Positions 1 to 11,238 of a stretch of 64,000 nucleotides of DNA are shown here, one piece after another. The DNA lies in the NCBI GenBank assembly GCA_030386875.1, contig CM059560.1, forward strand, positions 34,280,183 to 34,344,182, read 5' to 3'. A program made the translations under genes and the position numbers. The stretch is from Morinoia aosen (Eukaryota; Arthropoda; Malacostraca; Amphipoda; Talitridae). Each line of letters opens with the position of its first letter. The stretch's first letter is position 1. The notes under the pieces are model-generated. The model had not been told where the DNA came from, made no database searches, and saw nothing but the letters and a program-made list of their open reading frames with translations.

Positions 1-42
1 CAACAAGACAATGACACAAAGCACACGATCAAGTCTACAACT
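1..42 (+). pseudogene. Tc1-like transposase pseudogene, upstream part
   Basis: Frame 1 begins with QQDNDTKH, the block around the second catalytic aspartate of Tc1-type DDE transposases. The reading frame is cut at 42 by the LARD element and resumes in the same phase at 6465 once one copy of the AACT target duplication is removed. The window starts inside this gene, so its N-terminal DNA-binding part is not visible. Confidence 0.8.
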
Positions 43-769
43 TGTAGTGAACGCCTTCTGCCGCACTTCAGTCTAAATTTCATAAATTAATAAAACTACC
101 TTCTAAAAATTAAATAAAGCTAACGCAATCATTATTACAATTTTAGATCACTATTGTCATTCAACATTACCCCGAAATCTATTAAAATTTGACCAAAAAT
201 ATTTAAACATTTTTCGAGCGTCAGCTCGCATCGCGTTTTCACGCAGAACCATTTGGCAAGTTCCGATAGACATTTTCAGGCAGAGGCGTCATTCTGGTAT
301 TCGATGCTCCTGTGTTAGTGTTTGGGCCCCAGATGGGGCAATTGTAAGTATCAAGTGTTTATGTTAAGTGGTATTATGTCTAAACTTTCCTGTATTGTGT
401 CTTAGGAGCATTCATTTTGTTTATCTGTGCCGGTGTAGTTAGGCACAAGCTTCAACTCCACTGCGCCATTTCGTCAGTGTTTTGTCCTTGAATTAATGTA
501 GCCGTGCAAACCTACATATTCACTTTAGCATCTGATTCCAATTGGAATGTGCCTTTTTTTACGTTTTCGCACTGGTGTTTTTACCAGTTCTGTCAGCCTT
601 ATAATTCAATCAACTTTTGGCAGTACAGTAGCTAGAATTTTAGTATTTTATTTACTGTCGTGCATTGTGTTAGGATATTGCAGCAAATCGCGTTTGTATT
701 TTCTGTAGTACTCATTTCAAGTCAATTCACTACTTCGTGTAAAGCCATTTTTAAGGGAAATTTCCTCTT

Positions 770-965
770 TTGATTTTTCATATTTTTCATAAGCCAATAC
801 TCAATATGGTGTTATTTTTATCAAATTATAAATTTCCCCTTTTTATTTGTAATATTTTTCATAGGCCAATACTCAATATGGTGTTATTTGTATCAAGATT
901 AGGATTTTCCCTTTTGTATCAAAAATAACTTCTTTAGCCAATATTCAATATGGTGTTATTTGTGT
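770..965 (+). repeat. Three 72-bp tandem units in the LARD LTR
   Basis: Three imperfect units each end in an AATATGGTGTTATTT core; the cores are spaced exactly 72 bp apart. The same array occurs at about 4524-4719 in the 3' LTR. Its position in the first third of the LTR would fit an enhancer array, but that is inference. Confidence 0.75.
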
Positions 966-1210
966 GATCAAGTTAGACTTGCATCAAATTATCAGTTTAT
1001 TTCTTTAATGTTTTTTTTTAATCAAAGCAATCAAATTATCATTCTCAATTTTTTGACAGCTGTATTTTGTCACAGCTGTATTTTCAATTAAGTAGGGTTT
1101 TGATATAATCACGTGGTTGTAGTTTTTACGTACAGTCAACATTAAAAATCATTCTTAACAAATTTTATAGTCAACCTTTGTTGTGATGATAATCAGAACA
1201 AACCTTGTAA

Positions 1211-1447
1211 ATACCAATAACTAAATACCTGATTTTCCTCATAGAATCAGTATTTATACATTAAATATTATTGATGTTTTTTTAGTTTAGTTAGATGGTA
1301 ATTATTAAGCTGAATTGCCTCAACTTACCATTGTCTTGAATGTTAGGTGAATACCAATAACTAAATACCTGATTTTCCTCATAGAATCAGTATTTATACT
1401 TTAAATATTATTGATGTTTTTTTAGGTTTAGTTAGATGGTAATTGTA
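1211..1447 (+). repeat. Duplicated ~96-bp block in the LARD LTR
   Basis: A block beginning ATACCAATAACTAAATACC and ending TTAGATGGTAATT occurs at 1211-1306 and again at 1351-1447 (period 140). It recurs in the 3' LTR near 4966 and 5107. The two units differ by only a few bases. Confidence 0.75.
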
Positions 1448-1798
1448 TAATTCTTAGTCATTGTACATTGATTATTTCAGTTAGGAAGAACTGGGAACAT
1501 GTGTTTTCTAGTTCATTTGCATTTAGCAGATGCTGTAGATTTTTACCATTAGCTATTAATTAAGTGAGGCAGGATACTCAGTTCACTGCTTATGCCATCT
1601 TAGTTTCGCCAGGCAAAGTTTTGCCTGTGTGAATTACTAGTGTAGAATTTTTAGCTTCATGCCGTTAGAAATATTAGAATTAAGATCTGGCTCCGAGCAA
1701 ATTGTCAGTGCTCCGAAGTTGCTCCCCACTTGCACTCCGGCGCCAGAGTGCTGGTGGGGGTCGTTTTTCGAAGAGACTCCTCGCTTTGAGGCGGCATG

Positions 1799-2053
1799 TT
1801 AATGCCAGATTGTTTGCAGCATAGCATGTGTTGATATGTGTTTTAATACCGTGTGCAATTTCACCCAGCGTCTTATTCCGTACAGGAAGCTACGAGACAC
1901 TTTACATTCCACTGCCACGTCACCTACCCTTACCTTGCCGATCATATCAAAAGGGTAAAATAACCCGGTAGCCAGACTTGGCAAAACAACTGCCTCCTTC
2001 ATTGTTGCCTTTTCACTTCTAATAAACCCCCCATTACTGGACGGCAAGAGCAA
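1799..2053 (-). CDS. Antisense 84-aa open frame in LARD LTR (uncertain)
   Basis: An 84-residue frame antisense to the LTR, present again at 5554-5808 with the same translation. I do not recognise the protein. Just upstream on the same strand (about 2050-2330) two other frames also read as protein-like for 40-50 residues, and a GGTAAGT donor-like site lies near 2165-2171. Together these resemble a frameshifted or spliced coding segment. Conservation between the two LTRs says nothing about selection, because LTRs are copied from one template. It may be captured host sequence or chance. Confidence 0.25.
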   Translation of the reverse strand: MLLPSSNGGFIRSEKATMKEAVVLPSLATGLFYPFDMIGKVRVGDVAVECKVSRSFLYGIRRWVKLHTVLKHISTHAMLQTIWH

Positions 2054-2711
2054 GTATCCAATTCCTCCACCTCACTCAGAATTGAGACATCATTGGTTAC
2101 AGCTAACCCAACTGCTGCATAACCTGCAAGTCTATATTCTAACACCATTAGAGGAATTGCAACTTACCGTCCTCACTTATCAGAGACGCTATTGCCGTCA
2201 CTAACCACGGGATACCATTGCACACGACCTTCTCCACAATTACACTTCCGCATACCGACGCAGCTGTGAGCCTGTTGCAGTCCCTACTCAAGATCGGACG
2301 TCAACATCAGCGCACCTGGAAGACCCAATCTGACAGCCTCCAATAAAACCAGGCCAGAATTAAATAACCATATCTACTTTCTTATCCTTTCGATGGTCCA
2401 GTTCCGAGGTGAAAATTATAGTATTTTGTGTTTGATTAAAGACGCCGGAAAGATCGCGTCCGAACCCCTCACTCTTAACTTCTCAGACGTCAGATGCCGT
2501 AAATCATTCAATTAGCTATTAAGTGTGTTTGGAAAAACACTGGTGACCTCGCCATTATTAAATGAACATCTTGTGAAATAGTTAAATTCCTCAATATTCA
2601 ACTTTAACCTTCAAAAATCTAGATAAGCATAGAATTCAAACCGCTCTAAAGTAAAACTTGAGTAAAGCCACCAAACTTGAAGTTCACAAAACCCAAACCC
2701 TGAACTTTACA

Positions 2712-3796
2712 CTGGTGATAACCCAGAGTAGTTTAATCAGATATAAATGCTCACCCGGACCACCATCGGAAGGATCAGGAGCGCATGTCTAGTGCTGTCA
2801 ACTTCTGTGCATGGCTGACCTTGAAGGAGGTAGTTTCTTTCCTTACTCTCAGTAGCTAAACAGAGTAATTCCTCTCCAAACTCTTCCCTAATAATAAGCT
2901 ATTGCTACTGCAGCCTATCCTAACAAATTCTTCATGTTTATCCATTGCTACTGAAGCTCCTTACTAATAACCTTCGTAATTTCCATTGCTACGGCAGCAC
3001 CATTGCTACTGAAGCACCAAATTAAATAACGTGTACGAAACACCAACTTGTCATTCTGAGCAATTGACTTATTTTTTCTTCAAATATGTTCCCCAACCAT
3101 AAATTTCAACGCTGTGATCGTTGCAAGGGACTGCCGGGTGTGCACCGTTGGTCTTTTGTAAGTTCCTCCGTATCCCAAATACCAAGCTCTTACCCGATCT
3201 CCCAATTTTTGTATCGCCGCCTGGTCGGTGTGCTTGTAGCCTTGGGGACGCCTGAGGAGCACGCACGTTGCCTAGGGAGGCTGTACAAACGACTTACGTC
3301 GCACATTTGCTGTATTTAACCGGCATATGTGTTTTGGGAAAGTAAGGAACTGATCTTTTATATTTTTTTTGAGGGCATAATGTCACAAACTTAGACTGCG
3401 ATTCGCCCCAGGTCAACACCTGTCGAGCCAACGAATTCGTACTTGTCTTAGTTGATTGAGGTTCCTAAAGACGTGGAAAGCGACCAATCCTAGATTCCCC
3501 GGTATACCGTTCAAAGAACGCAGTCGGAGTTTGGTGATCCGGGTGCCTCCATTTCGGCGGACACTTCTAGCACGATTGTGCTCAGTGATGCTAACCTCAC
3601 AGATTCTTTTATGGTCCCAGTTGGGGACCCGACCTGAAACTTTCATAGTTCCAGAGTTAACCTTCCACTATTTTCATCTATTTTCCCTCTGTCAAGCTTT
3701 CTTTTGGGAACTTCCCTTTTTAACTCCCTCGAGCATCTTACAAGTAACAGCTCCACTGTTACCAGACCTTTCGGTCTACATGCGTTGGGGGGTAGC
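2712..3796 (+). other. Internal region of the LARD element
   Basis: The only unique DNA of the element. It opens with C then TGGTGATAACCCAGAG, a primer-site-like stretch resembling TGGTGACTAACCAGAG in Gypsy-1. Around 2900-3015 the phrase CCATTGCTAC(T/G)G(A/C)AGC is repeated four times. The last ~370 bp hold a partly open frame without recognisable domain. It ends with CCTTTCGGTCT and the purine run TTGGGGGGTAGC, near-matches to the Gypsy-2 polypurine region. No gag or pol homology is visible. Confidence 0.7.
3785..3796 (+). promoter_or_regulatory. Polypurine tract of the LARD element
   Basis: TTGGGGGGTAGC lies directly before the 3' LTR. Gypsy-1 and Gypsy-2 have TTGGGGGGTAA in the same position. 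This run would prime plus-strand DNA synthesis. Confidence 0.7.
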
Positions 3797-6460
3797 TGTA
3801 GTGAACGCCTTCTGCCACACTTCAGTCTAAATTTCATAAATTAATAAAACTACCTTCTAAAAATTACATAAAGCTAACGCAATCATTATTACAATTTTAG
3901 ATCACTATTGTCATTCAACATTACCCCGAAATCTATTAAAATTTGACCAAAAATATTTAAACATTTTTCGAGCGTCAGCTCGCATCGCGTTTTCACGCAG
4001 AACCATTTGGCAAGTTCCGATAGACATTTTCAGGCAGAGGCGTCATTCTGGTATTCGATGCTCCTGTGTTAGTGTTTGGGCCCCAGATGGGGCAATTGTA
4101 AGTATCAAGTGTTTATGTTAAGTGGTATTATGTCTAAACTTTCCTGTATTGTGTCTTAGGAGCATTCATTTTGTTTATCTGTGCCGGTGTAGTTAGGCAC
4201 AAGCTTCAACTCCACTGCGCCATTTCGTCAGTGTTTTGTCCTTGAATTAATGTAGCCGTGCAAACCTACATATTCACTTTAGCATCTGATTCCAATTGGA
4301 ATGTGCCTTTTTTTACGTTTTCGCACTGGTGTTTTTTCCAGTTCTGTCAGCCTTATAATTCAATCAACTTTTGGCAGTACAGTAGCTAGAATTTTAGTAT
4401 TTTATTTACTGTCGTGCATTGTGTTAGGATATTGCAGCAAATCGCGTTTGTATTTTCTGTAGTACTCATTTCAAGTCAATTCACTACTTCGTGTAAAGCC
4501 ATTTTTAAGGGAAATTTCCTCTTTTGATTTTTAATATTTTTCATAAGCCAATACTCAATATGGTGTTATTTTTATCAAATTATAAATTCCCCCTTTTTAT
4601 TTGTAATATTTTTCATAGGCCAATACTCAATATGGTGTTATTTGTATCAAGATTAGGATTTTCCCTTTTGTATCAAAAATAACTTCTTTAGCCAATATTC
4701 AATATGGTGTTATTTGTGTGATCAAGTTAGACTTGCATCAAATTATCAATTTATTTCTTTAATGTTTTTTTATAATCAAAGCAATCAAATTATCATTCTC
4801 AATTTTTTGACAGCTGTATTTTGTCACAGCTGTATTTTCAATTAAGTAGGGTTTTGATATAATCACGTGGTTGTAGTTTTTATGTACAGTCAACATTAAA
4901 AATCATTCTTAACAAATTTTATAGTCAACCTTTGTTGTGATGATAATCAGAACAAACCTTGTAAATACCAATAACTAAATACCTGATTTTCCTCATAGAA
5001 TCAGTATTTATACATTAAATATTATTGATGTTTTTTTAGTTTAGTTAGATGGTAATTATTAAGCTGAATTGCCTCAACTTACCATTGTCTTGAATGTTAG
5101 GTGAATACCAATAACTAAATACCTGATTTTCCTCATAGAATCAGTATTCATACTTTAAATATTATTGATGTTTTTTTTAGGTTTAGTTAGATGGTAATTG
5201 TATAATTCTTAGTCATTGTACATTGATTATTTCAGTTAGGAAGAACTGGGAACATGTGTTTTCTAGTTCATTTGCATTTAGCAGATGCTGTAGATTTTTA
5301 CCATTAGCTATTAATTAAGTGAGGCAGGATACTCAGTTCACTGCTTATGCCATCTTAGTTTCGCCAGGCAAAGTTTTGCCTGTGTGAATTACTAGTGTAG
5401 AATTTTTAGCTTCATGCCGTTAGAAATATTAGAATTAAGATCTGGCTCCGAGCAAATTGTCAGTGCTCCGAAGTTGCTCCCCACTTGCACTCCGGCGCCA
5501 GAGTGCTGGTGGGGGTCGTTTTTCGAAGAGACTCCTCGCTTTGAGGCGGCATGTTAATGCCAGATTGTTTGTAGCATAGCATGTGTTGATATGTGTTTTA
5601 ATACCGTGTGCAATTTCACCCAGCGTCTTATTCCGTACAGGAAGCTACGAGACACTTTACATTCCACTGCCACGTCACCTACCCTTACCTTGCCGATCAT
5701 ATCAAAAGGGTAAAATAACCCGGTAGCCAGACTTGGCAAAACAACTGCCTCCTTCATTGTTGCCTTTTCACTTCTAATAAACCCCCCATTACTGGACGGC
5801 AAGAGCAAGTATCCAATTCCTCCACCTCACTCAGAATTGAGACATCATTGGTTACAGCTAACCCAACTGCTGCATAACCTGCAAGTCTATATTCTAACCC
5901 CATTAGAGGAATTGCAACTTACCGTCCTCACTTATCAGAGACGCTATTGCCGTCACTAACCACGGGATACCATTGCACACGACCTTCTCCACAATTACAC
6001 TTCCGCATACCGACGCAGCTGTGAGCCTGTTGCAGTCCCTACTCAAGATCGGACGTCAACATCAGCGCACCTGGAAGACCCAATCTGACAGCCTCCAATA
6101 AAACCAGGCCAGAATTAAATAACCATATCTACTTTCTTATCCTTTCGATGGTCCAGTTCCGAGGTGAAAATTATAGTATTTTGTGTTTGATTAAAGACGC
6201 CGGAAAGATCGCGTCCGAACCCCTCACTCTTAACTTCTCAGACGTCAGATGCCGTAAATCATTCAATTAGCTATTAAGTGTGTTTGGAAAAACACTGGTG
6301 ACCTCGCCATTATTAAATGAACATCTTGTGAAATAGTTAAATTCCTCAATATTCAACTTTAACCTTCAAAAATCTAGATAAGCATAGAATTCAAACCGCT
6401 CTAAAGTAAAACTTGAGTAAAGCCACCAAACTTGAAGTTCACAAAACATTGAACTTTACA
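3797..6460 (+). repeat. 3' LTR of the LARD element
   Basis: This second LTR of 2,664 bp is almost the same as 43-2711. Differences are scattered single bases plus small indels, the largest just before the 3' end (near 6446 compared with 2691). It is followed directly by the AACT target duplication and the rest of the Tc1 pseudogene. Confidence 0.87.
5554..5808 (-). CDS. Second copy of the antisense 84-aa open frame
   Basis: Same translation as the frame at 1799-2053, because the 3' LTR duplicates the 5' LTR. One silent base difference is visible near the C-terminal end. Function unknown; treat as one candidate, not two. Confidence 0.25.
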   Translation of the reverse strand: MLLPSSNGGFIRSEKATMKEAVVLPSLATGLFYPFDMIGKVRVGDVAVECKVSRSFLYGIRRWVKLHTVLKHISTHAMLQTIWH

Positions 6461-6464
6461 AACT

Positions 6465-6712
6465 AGCTGGCTCCCAAGAAATAAGATACATGTGCTGCCA
6501 TGACCTTCGATGAGTCCTGATCTCAATCTCGTTGAAAACTTGTGGCAGGAATTAAAATTTAACATCAACAAGAGAGCTCCAAAGAAACTTCAGGAGTTAA
6601 AACGCATCGCCATTGAAGAATGAAACAATATTTCATTTGAAACTTTGGAAAAAGCTTGTCAAAAACTATAATAAAAAGCTTTTAAATGTTATGAAGGTAA
6701 AGGTTAACATCG
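6465..6712 (+). pseudogene. Tc1-like transposase pseudogene, downstream part
   Basis: Continuation of the Tc1-type transposase interrupted at 42. The frame shows SPDLNLVENLW, the block that carries the third catalytic residue (E), followed by an ELK segment and a degenerate C-terminus. In-frame stops occur just before PSMSPDL, where the family usually has Trp, and again after the IAIEE segment, so the gene is dead. It dates the LARD insertion as later than this copy. Tc1 transposases cut and paste DNA at TA sites in the nucleus; no terminal repeat of this element was identified. Confidence 0.82.
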
Positions 6713-6799
6713 GTTAGGTTAAAGGTTAACATCGGCATCTTTGGGATGCTTTATTTCCAATCAAGCCTGATACAAATTATCTTAGCATTGGTTTTTCAA

Positions 6800-7005
6800 A
6801 TGTCTTATAACTAAGCCTATATATAGGACACCATGACGGTTCCCCCGTAAAGCCGGTACCCATTTCCGACACCTGGGTTGAGTGGGGTATTGTGCTTGAG
6901 CTTTCCCTTATACCCAACGGGGAAAATCTTCGCGCCAGCGCTGGGAACGAACCCGCGACTTCCAGCATACAAGTCCGATCCCTTAACCGCTGTGCCACGG
7001 AGAGC
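6800..7005 (-). repeat. tRNA-derived SINE (minus strand)
   Basis: Read on the minus strand from 7005, the sequence has a pol III A box (TGGCACAGCGG) and, about 40 bp on, a B box (GGTTCGTTCCC), the internal promoter of tRNA-derived SINEs. The tRNA-like head spans about 6931-7005 and is followed by an unrelated body down to roughly 6800. The head does not fold as a clean tRNA, which argues against a functional tRNA gene. The 3' boundary and target duplication were not resolved. Confidence 0.75.
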
Positions 7006-8782
7006 ACATGCAATTGATTATTAAAAATGTACTCAAATGGTATATTCACTTCAATAAAGTGTAATACTACTCACTATATGAATAATTTAGTCTTATCCTG
7101 TTTCTGGAGTTCAGCTTGTTAAATCTTTCAAAAATATTAATTTGTTCGTGAAACTTCGTATTATTGTCAATAATATGTGCTTCACATCCTGTGAAAATCT
7201 TTTGTATGTAGCAACAATAGTTTTTGAGTAATTCTAGAAAATTTTGAAAGATGAGGGGTGTACGAAAAATTTCACCGCTAACTGTCACAATGTAATATGG
7301 ACAAAGCAACACCGCTACCGGTAGCTCTAGTACCTCAGGCGCACACTATACGAGACAATAGAAAAAGAAAGAAAAGAAAGAAAAACATTTTATTTCCAAT
7401 AAAGTAAAATCATGAAATGTCGATACATTGGTTTTTAAAACACCTTAACATTAATATCCTTAAATAATTATAACACATTGGTATCGTAATACCCGTGTAG
7501 AATGTTGAAACAAAATGATTGATAGAAAAGTACAACAAAATTGAGTTCCTTTCCTTGCCTAATCTAATTTTGAACTAAGAGAGCACAACCCTCGCGACGC
7601 TCATTTGAAAAACACTTTCATTAGTACGCACAAGTATTGAAAAATGAAAGCGAAAAATGCATTCAAATACCTTAGCATAGAAACCCTTAATTGCTATTTA
7701 TACATGGTTATCGTAATACCCATGTTAAGTGTTGGAACATATGATTAAGATCCTTAATTGCTATTCATACATGGTTATCGTAATACACATGATAGTTGTC
7801 GACACAGGATTTAGGGAGAAGCACAAGTTAATAAAAAATAAACAATAATATGTATAAGAGGATCGTTTGCATTTGGAGGGCGGGCTAAGTTTCAGTTTCT
7901 GTGTTTCAATTTCTAAGTTTCAATTTCTGAAATTTTTACTAGGAAGTGAAAATTTATCTTATTGGACGTGCGCTAAGTCATTCTAATATTGATCTTACTC
8001 ATTCCTGTCGAATAAAATGAGCATCGCAACTGTTCGTTCCATGCTGGGGAATGAGGTTGCATTCCACAATTACTAGTACTTCATCTGTGGTGCCCGGAAA
8101 TGGGAATGGAGCTTATTTTTTTCTAATAAATTATCAATTCCAAAATCCAAAAATTCCTTTCGCCCATCCGACAACACTTCACTCCCTCTTTCGGTGATGC
8201 CCCGCATCCGATCATGCCTCTACATTTGGTTACGTTTCACATTTGTTTATATCTTACATCCGGTGAAAGCCCACATCCGATCTTTCATCCCCATGTAAGG
8301 TGTCCCAACGATAATATTTGCTATCACAAAACACAAAATGGTTATGATATTTCTTACTTGCGCTAATAGTACTGGCACAAAGAGTACATCGGGGTTAAAG
8401 ACATGAAAAGTATTGTTTTACATCGCTAGCTGTAATATTTTCAACATAGGTGGAACCGTACAAAAGTTAGCTATCCAAAATTAGTGTTGTCCTAGTGTAT
8501 TCACGAGAATAAAAAGGTAAGAAGAGTTTACCACACAAAGCTTACGACAGCAATTTGAGACCAGAATAAGAAGATTTAAATGATGATCTTTAAAGTTATG
8601 ACATTCGTCAGATCCGAGGCCTTTTTTAGATGTTTCAATGAGACCGAAGTAGAGAAAGTATGTACTAGAATACCCTCACATTTAACACCCTCTCTCTCTC
8701 TCTTTGCGGTAATTAATTTGGGTTTGGGAATGCAAGATGAAAGTGAGTCACTAAGAACACAAAATCCCTGTGACACATAGCT
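7006..8782. other. Unassigned repetitive DNA left of the solo LTR
   Basis: No gene recognised. There is an A/G-rich run at 7358-7386 and a motif GGT(T)ATCGTAATAC-C-TG repeated near 7480, 7705 and 7768. Related units occur beyond the solo LTR at 11437-11638, so the solo LTR seems to have landed in a repeat. A short (CT)n run lies at 8690-8703. The 81-aa minus-strand frame at 7067-7312 has no recognisable motif. Confidence 0.5.
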
Positions 8783-11233
8783 TGTCACGTCTTACAAGAC
8801 GTGAGAAAATTTAAAGAATTTTGACAATTTCATTTTGGCGACATTCTGCGGATCCGCGCTGGTCCGCAAGAATGACGCCAACGTTTTATTTTTTTTTTTT
8901 TGTTTGAAGTGCGTGGGAGGAACAGGTTCCCGGATAATCTTAAGTTTCTGTGTCTTTAAGAGTGAATTTGTGTAGGAAAGTCATTTAATTTACGTGTTAC
9001 CTCGCTGGCTATATTTTTTGAGTGTCTTCACGCAACTTGTGTTCGATGGCGGTGAACGGCCGGTTTCTAGAGCATTCGAGGATGCTTCTGGCGGCCGGCA
9101 AACCCACCTACATTGAGTCAGACTAGCCGTTACAATTCTGTAAGGTCTGGTGTTTTCTTTCGATGTAGCCAGTAAGCTGCAGTGTAATGCTGGGAATTAG
9201 TCAGGTTCTAGTTTAACGGTATTTTAGCTGAACACTGTGATTTTACCGATTTGTCCGTTGAGCAATTTAACCCTGAGGTTAGGTTGATATGTGCATTCTC
9301 ATGCTAAGTATAACAGCTCAAGATGGAAAAAGTTGGAGTATCAGACAGGTTCAGTAAACGAGTGATTTAACTGATGAACTTTCCTATCTCTATTTCACTG
9401 CTCCAAGTGATTTGGTATTAATGTCCAAATGCTTTTTAATTTTTACACAGAGGATCATTTGAAGTTTATTACATTTCATAGATTAACACAAAATAGCACA
9501 ATTTTATATTTGTTTGAGAGTGCAAGCCAACCGCTGCTTCACTATTTAGGAGATTTGTGTATTAAAGATACAAACTATATTGTGGTCCTTCCATGGATTA
9601 GACATCAGTTGTTGATAGTGAGAAGTTCACGACGACACATCGTGCTAAACTCGTACCAACTTTGGAAACATGATGTTCTTGTCTTCATATCGCAGTTTCT
9701 GTATTATTTATTAAGAAAAAGATGTAAAACAGAGAAAGATATTTTTTGTCGATTGGCTTCTCACCTATGAGCTGTGCTGAGCAAGTTGCGCCAGTCAGCA
9801 AGGTGGAAGCCTAAAGTTGAAGAATTCTCAGAAGTAGACTGAGAATAGGCACGGAGATTTATGAGACCACCAGCACGTTTGATTTGTGTTTTCAAGGCGA
9901 CGTTGATAAACGTGTACTTGCCCCTCTCATTTTTCTTGATAATAGAATTTATTGATGATGGCTGATTTGATAACCTGAGTGACTTGCCCCTGCTTTAGAG
10001 ACCTAATTTTGTTGTCTCTTTTCCACAGATAGGGTAAAGTAAAAGACAGAGCAATCACTTATTTTATGTCCTAAAATAAGCTGTTCCAGATCTAAAGTGA
10101 GGGATCTTTCCCCATCGTCTGTAAGTATCTAGAGTATCCTCTCTCAACTTGTAATGTTACCTAACTCGTCATCTCTTTATTATTGTGAAGCATTCATGCG
10201 AAAACTATAAATTTGTTGTTCGATCGTCCACCTTTTGTTCAAATAAAGTGCTTATTAACTAATGACCGCTGTGTCAAGATTGTTGGATACGGATGTACAT
10301 TCATATATATATACCTTTTGTGCTTCCTTAAGAAAGACACCTTGAACATTGGCCGAAACAAGCGATTGATGTATTATTGCCCGGTGTCGAGGATTGCGAA
10401 GTTTATGTCATGTACATGTAAACTGTCAAAAGTGCTTTCACCTCACAACGAGAATGCATCGTCCGTGGAATTGTGCTGTCTCTCATAATTATCATTGCAT
10501 GTATTGTCAAATGTAGATTGAGCAAGATTAGGCGTACATTGCCCTCAATCACTCCTCTCGACTAGTGACACGAGTTCTACAATATTCGTGTGCGTGTATC
10601 ATAAACGTGTTCTTTCTAATGTGTTTCTCGACTAGAGACTTGTTTTCTTCCCTGTCAACGCAACAGAAACCTTTCCTTGTTTCGGGAACTTCTTTCCTAG
10701 CTCACTACTCCTGTGCGCCTTGTGCATAGATTCCGCGTTCCCTCAACCTCATACCAAACGGTGCCTTCTTCTTTCCTCTCTTGGAACATCTTTGTCGTGG
10801 TTAAGGGAGGCTAAAACTTTTCTATATAATGATAACAATTGAGTCATGAAATGTCATTATGCTATGTTGTTCCCATGACTATGCCTCGTGACCACTCTTG
10901 TCGCCCTTCCGTCATTAGAATATCATGTCTAGTGCTAGAATTATTCAGTTGCCTCTTATGTCTCACTCAGCTACTTCTCATATACCCTCCTTTCTTGTTA
11001 TGTAGTACTGCATACGTCAACTGGTCAGTCGACTGTGATCCTAGATTAGGAATTCTCCTGTCATGCAACCGCTAGTCCGAGTCTGACTATACCTGTCTGT
11101 GCAGATTTACGGAACCACGGGATAAGAAATAAAAAACCTGAAGAGTCCTCGTTTCCCTTTGGGCGTCCTACCGAGTTCCGTTCAATGGCGTGCCGAAGCG
11201 AAGATAGAAATTCCGCTATCGCACGACATTACA
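8783..11233 (+). mobile_element. Solo LTR of a BEL/Pao-type element
   Basis: It starts TGTCACGTC and ends CGACATTACA, the same termini as the BEL LTRs at 20440 and 27263. It is flanked by a 5-bp duplication TAGCT (8778-8782, 11234-11238). No internal region is attached, so it is the product of LTR-LTR recombination. It is clearly diverged from the other copies: it has a segment near 9043-9165 that they lack, and it lacks one they have near 21820-21915. It shows no LINE at the site where both other LTRs are interrupted. Confidence 0.88.
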
Positions 11234-11238
11234 TAGCT

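Larger units (their letters stand above)
43..2711 (+). repeat. 5' LTR of the LARD element
   Basis: This LTR of 2,669 bp runs TGTAGTG to TTTACA. It contains three 72-bp-spaced copies of a GCCAATA-TCAATATGGTG motif (starting at 793, 865, 937), a roughly 96-bp block repeated at 1211 and 1351, and a CAGCTGTATTTTGTCA pair near 1058. It also carries an 84-codon antisense open frame (1799-2053). The length is very large for an arthropod LTR. Promoter and poly(A) positions were not resolved. Confidence 0.87.
43..6460 (+). mobile_element. Non-autonomous LTR retrotransposon (LARD type)
   Basis: Two direct repeats of about 2.67 kb (43-2711, 3797-6460) begin TGTAG and end TTTACA and bracket only 1,085 bp. 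The element is flanked by the 4-bp duplication AACT (39-42, 6461-6464). Removing it restores the Tc1 reading frame, which fixes both ends. The interior has no protease, reverse transcriptase or integrase, so the proteins needed for movement must come from elsewhere. About a dozen differences between the LTRs (hand count, roughly 0.5%) indicate recent insertion. The polypurine tract and primer-site region resemble those of the Gypsy elements in this window. Confidence 0.88.

Noticed and set aside
793-965. CRISPR-like array from evenly spaced repeats
   Set aside because: Three 72-bp tandem units within an LTR in a eukaryotic setting, with similar text between the cores; not spacer-like.
43-6460. 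A simple ~3.75-kb tandem duplication
   Set aside because: The repeats have TG and CA ends, a 4-bp target duplication and a polypurine tract, and removing the whole unit rejoins a Tc1 frame. That fits an LTR element, not a tandem copy.
6931-7005. Functional tRNA gene
   Set aside because: A and B boxes are present but acceptor and anticodon stems do not pair well and a non-tRNA body follows, so SINE is the better reading.
9429-9770. 113-codon plus-strand frame as a gene
   Set aside because: It lies inside the solo LTR, is broken in the other two LTR copies and has no motif.
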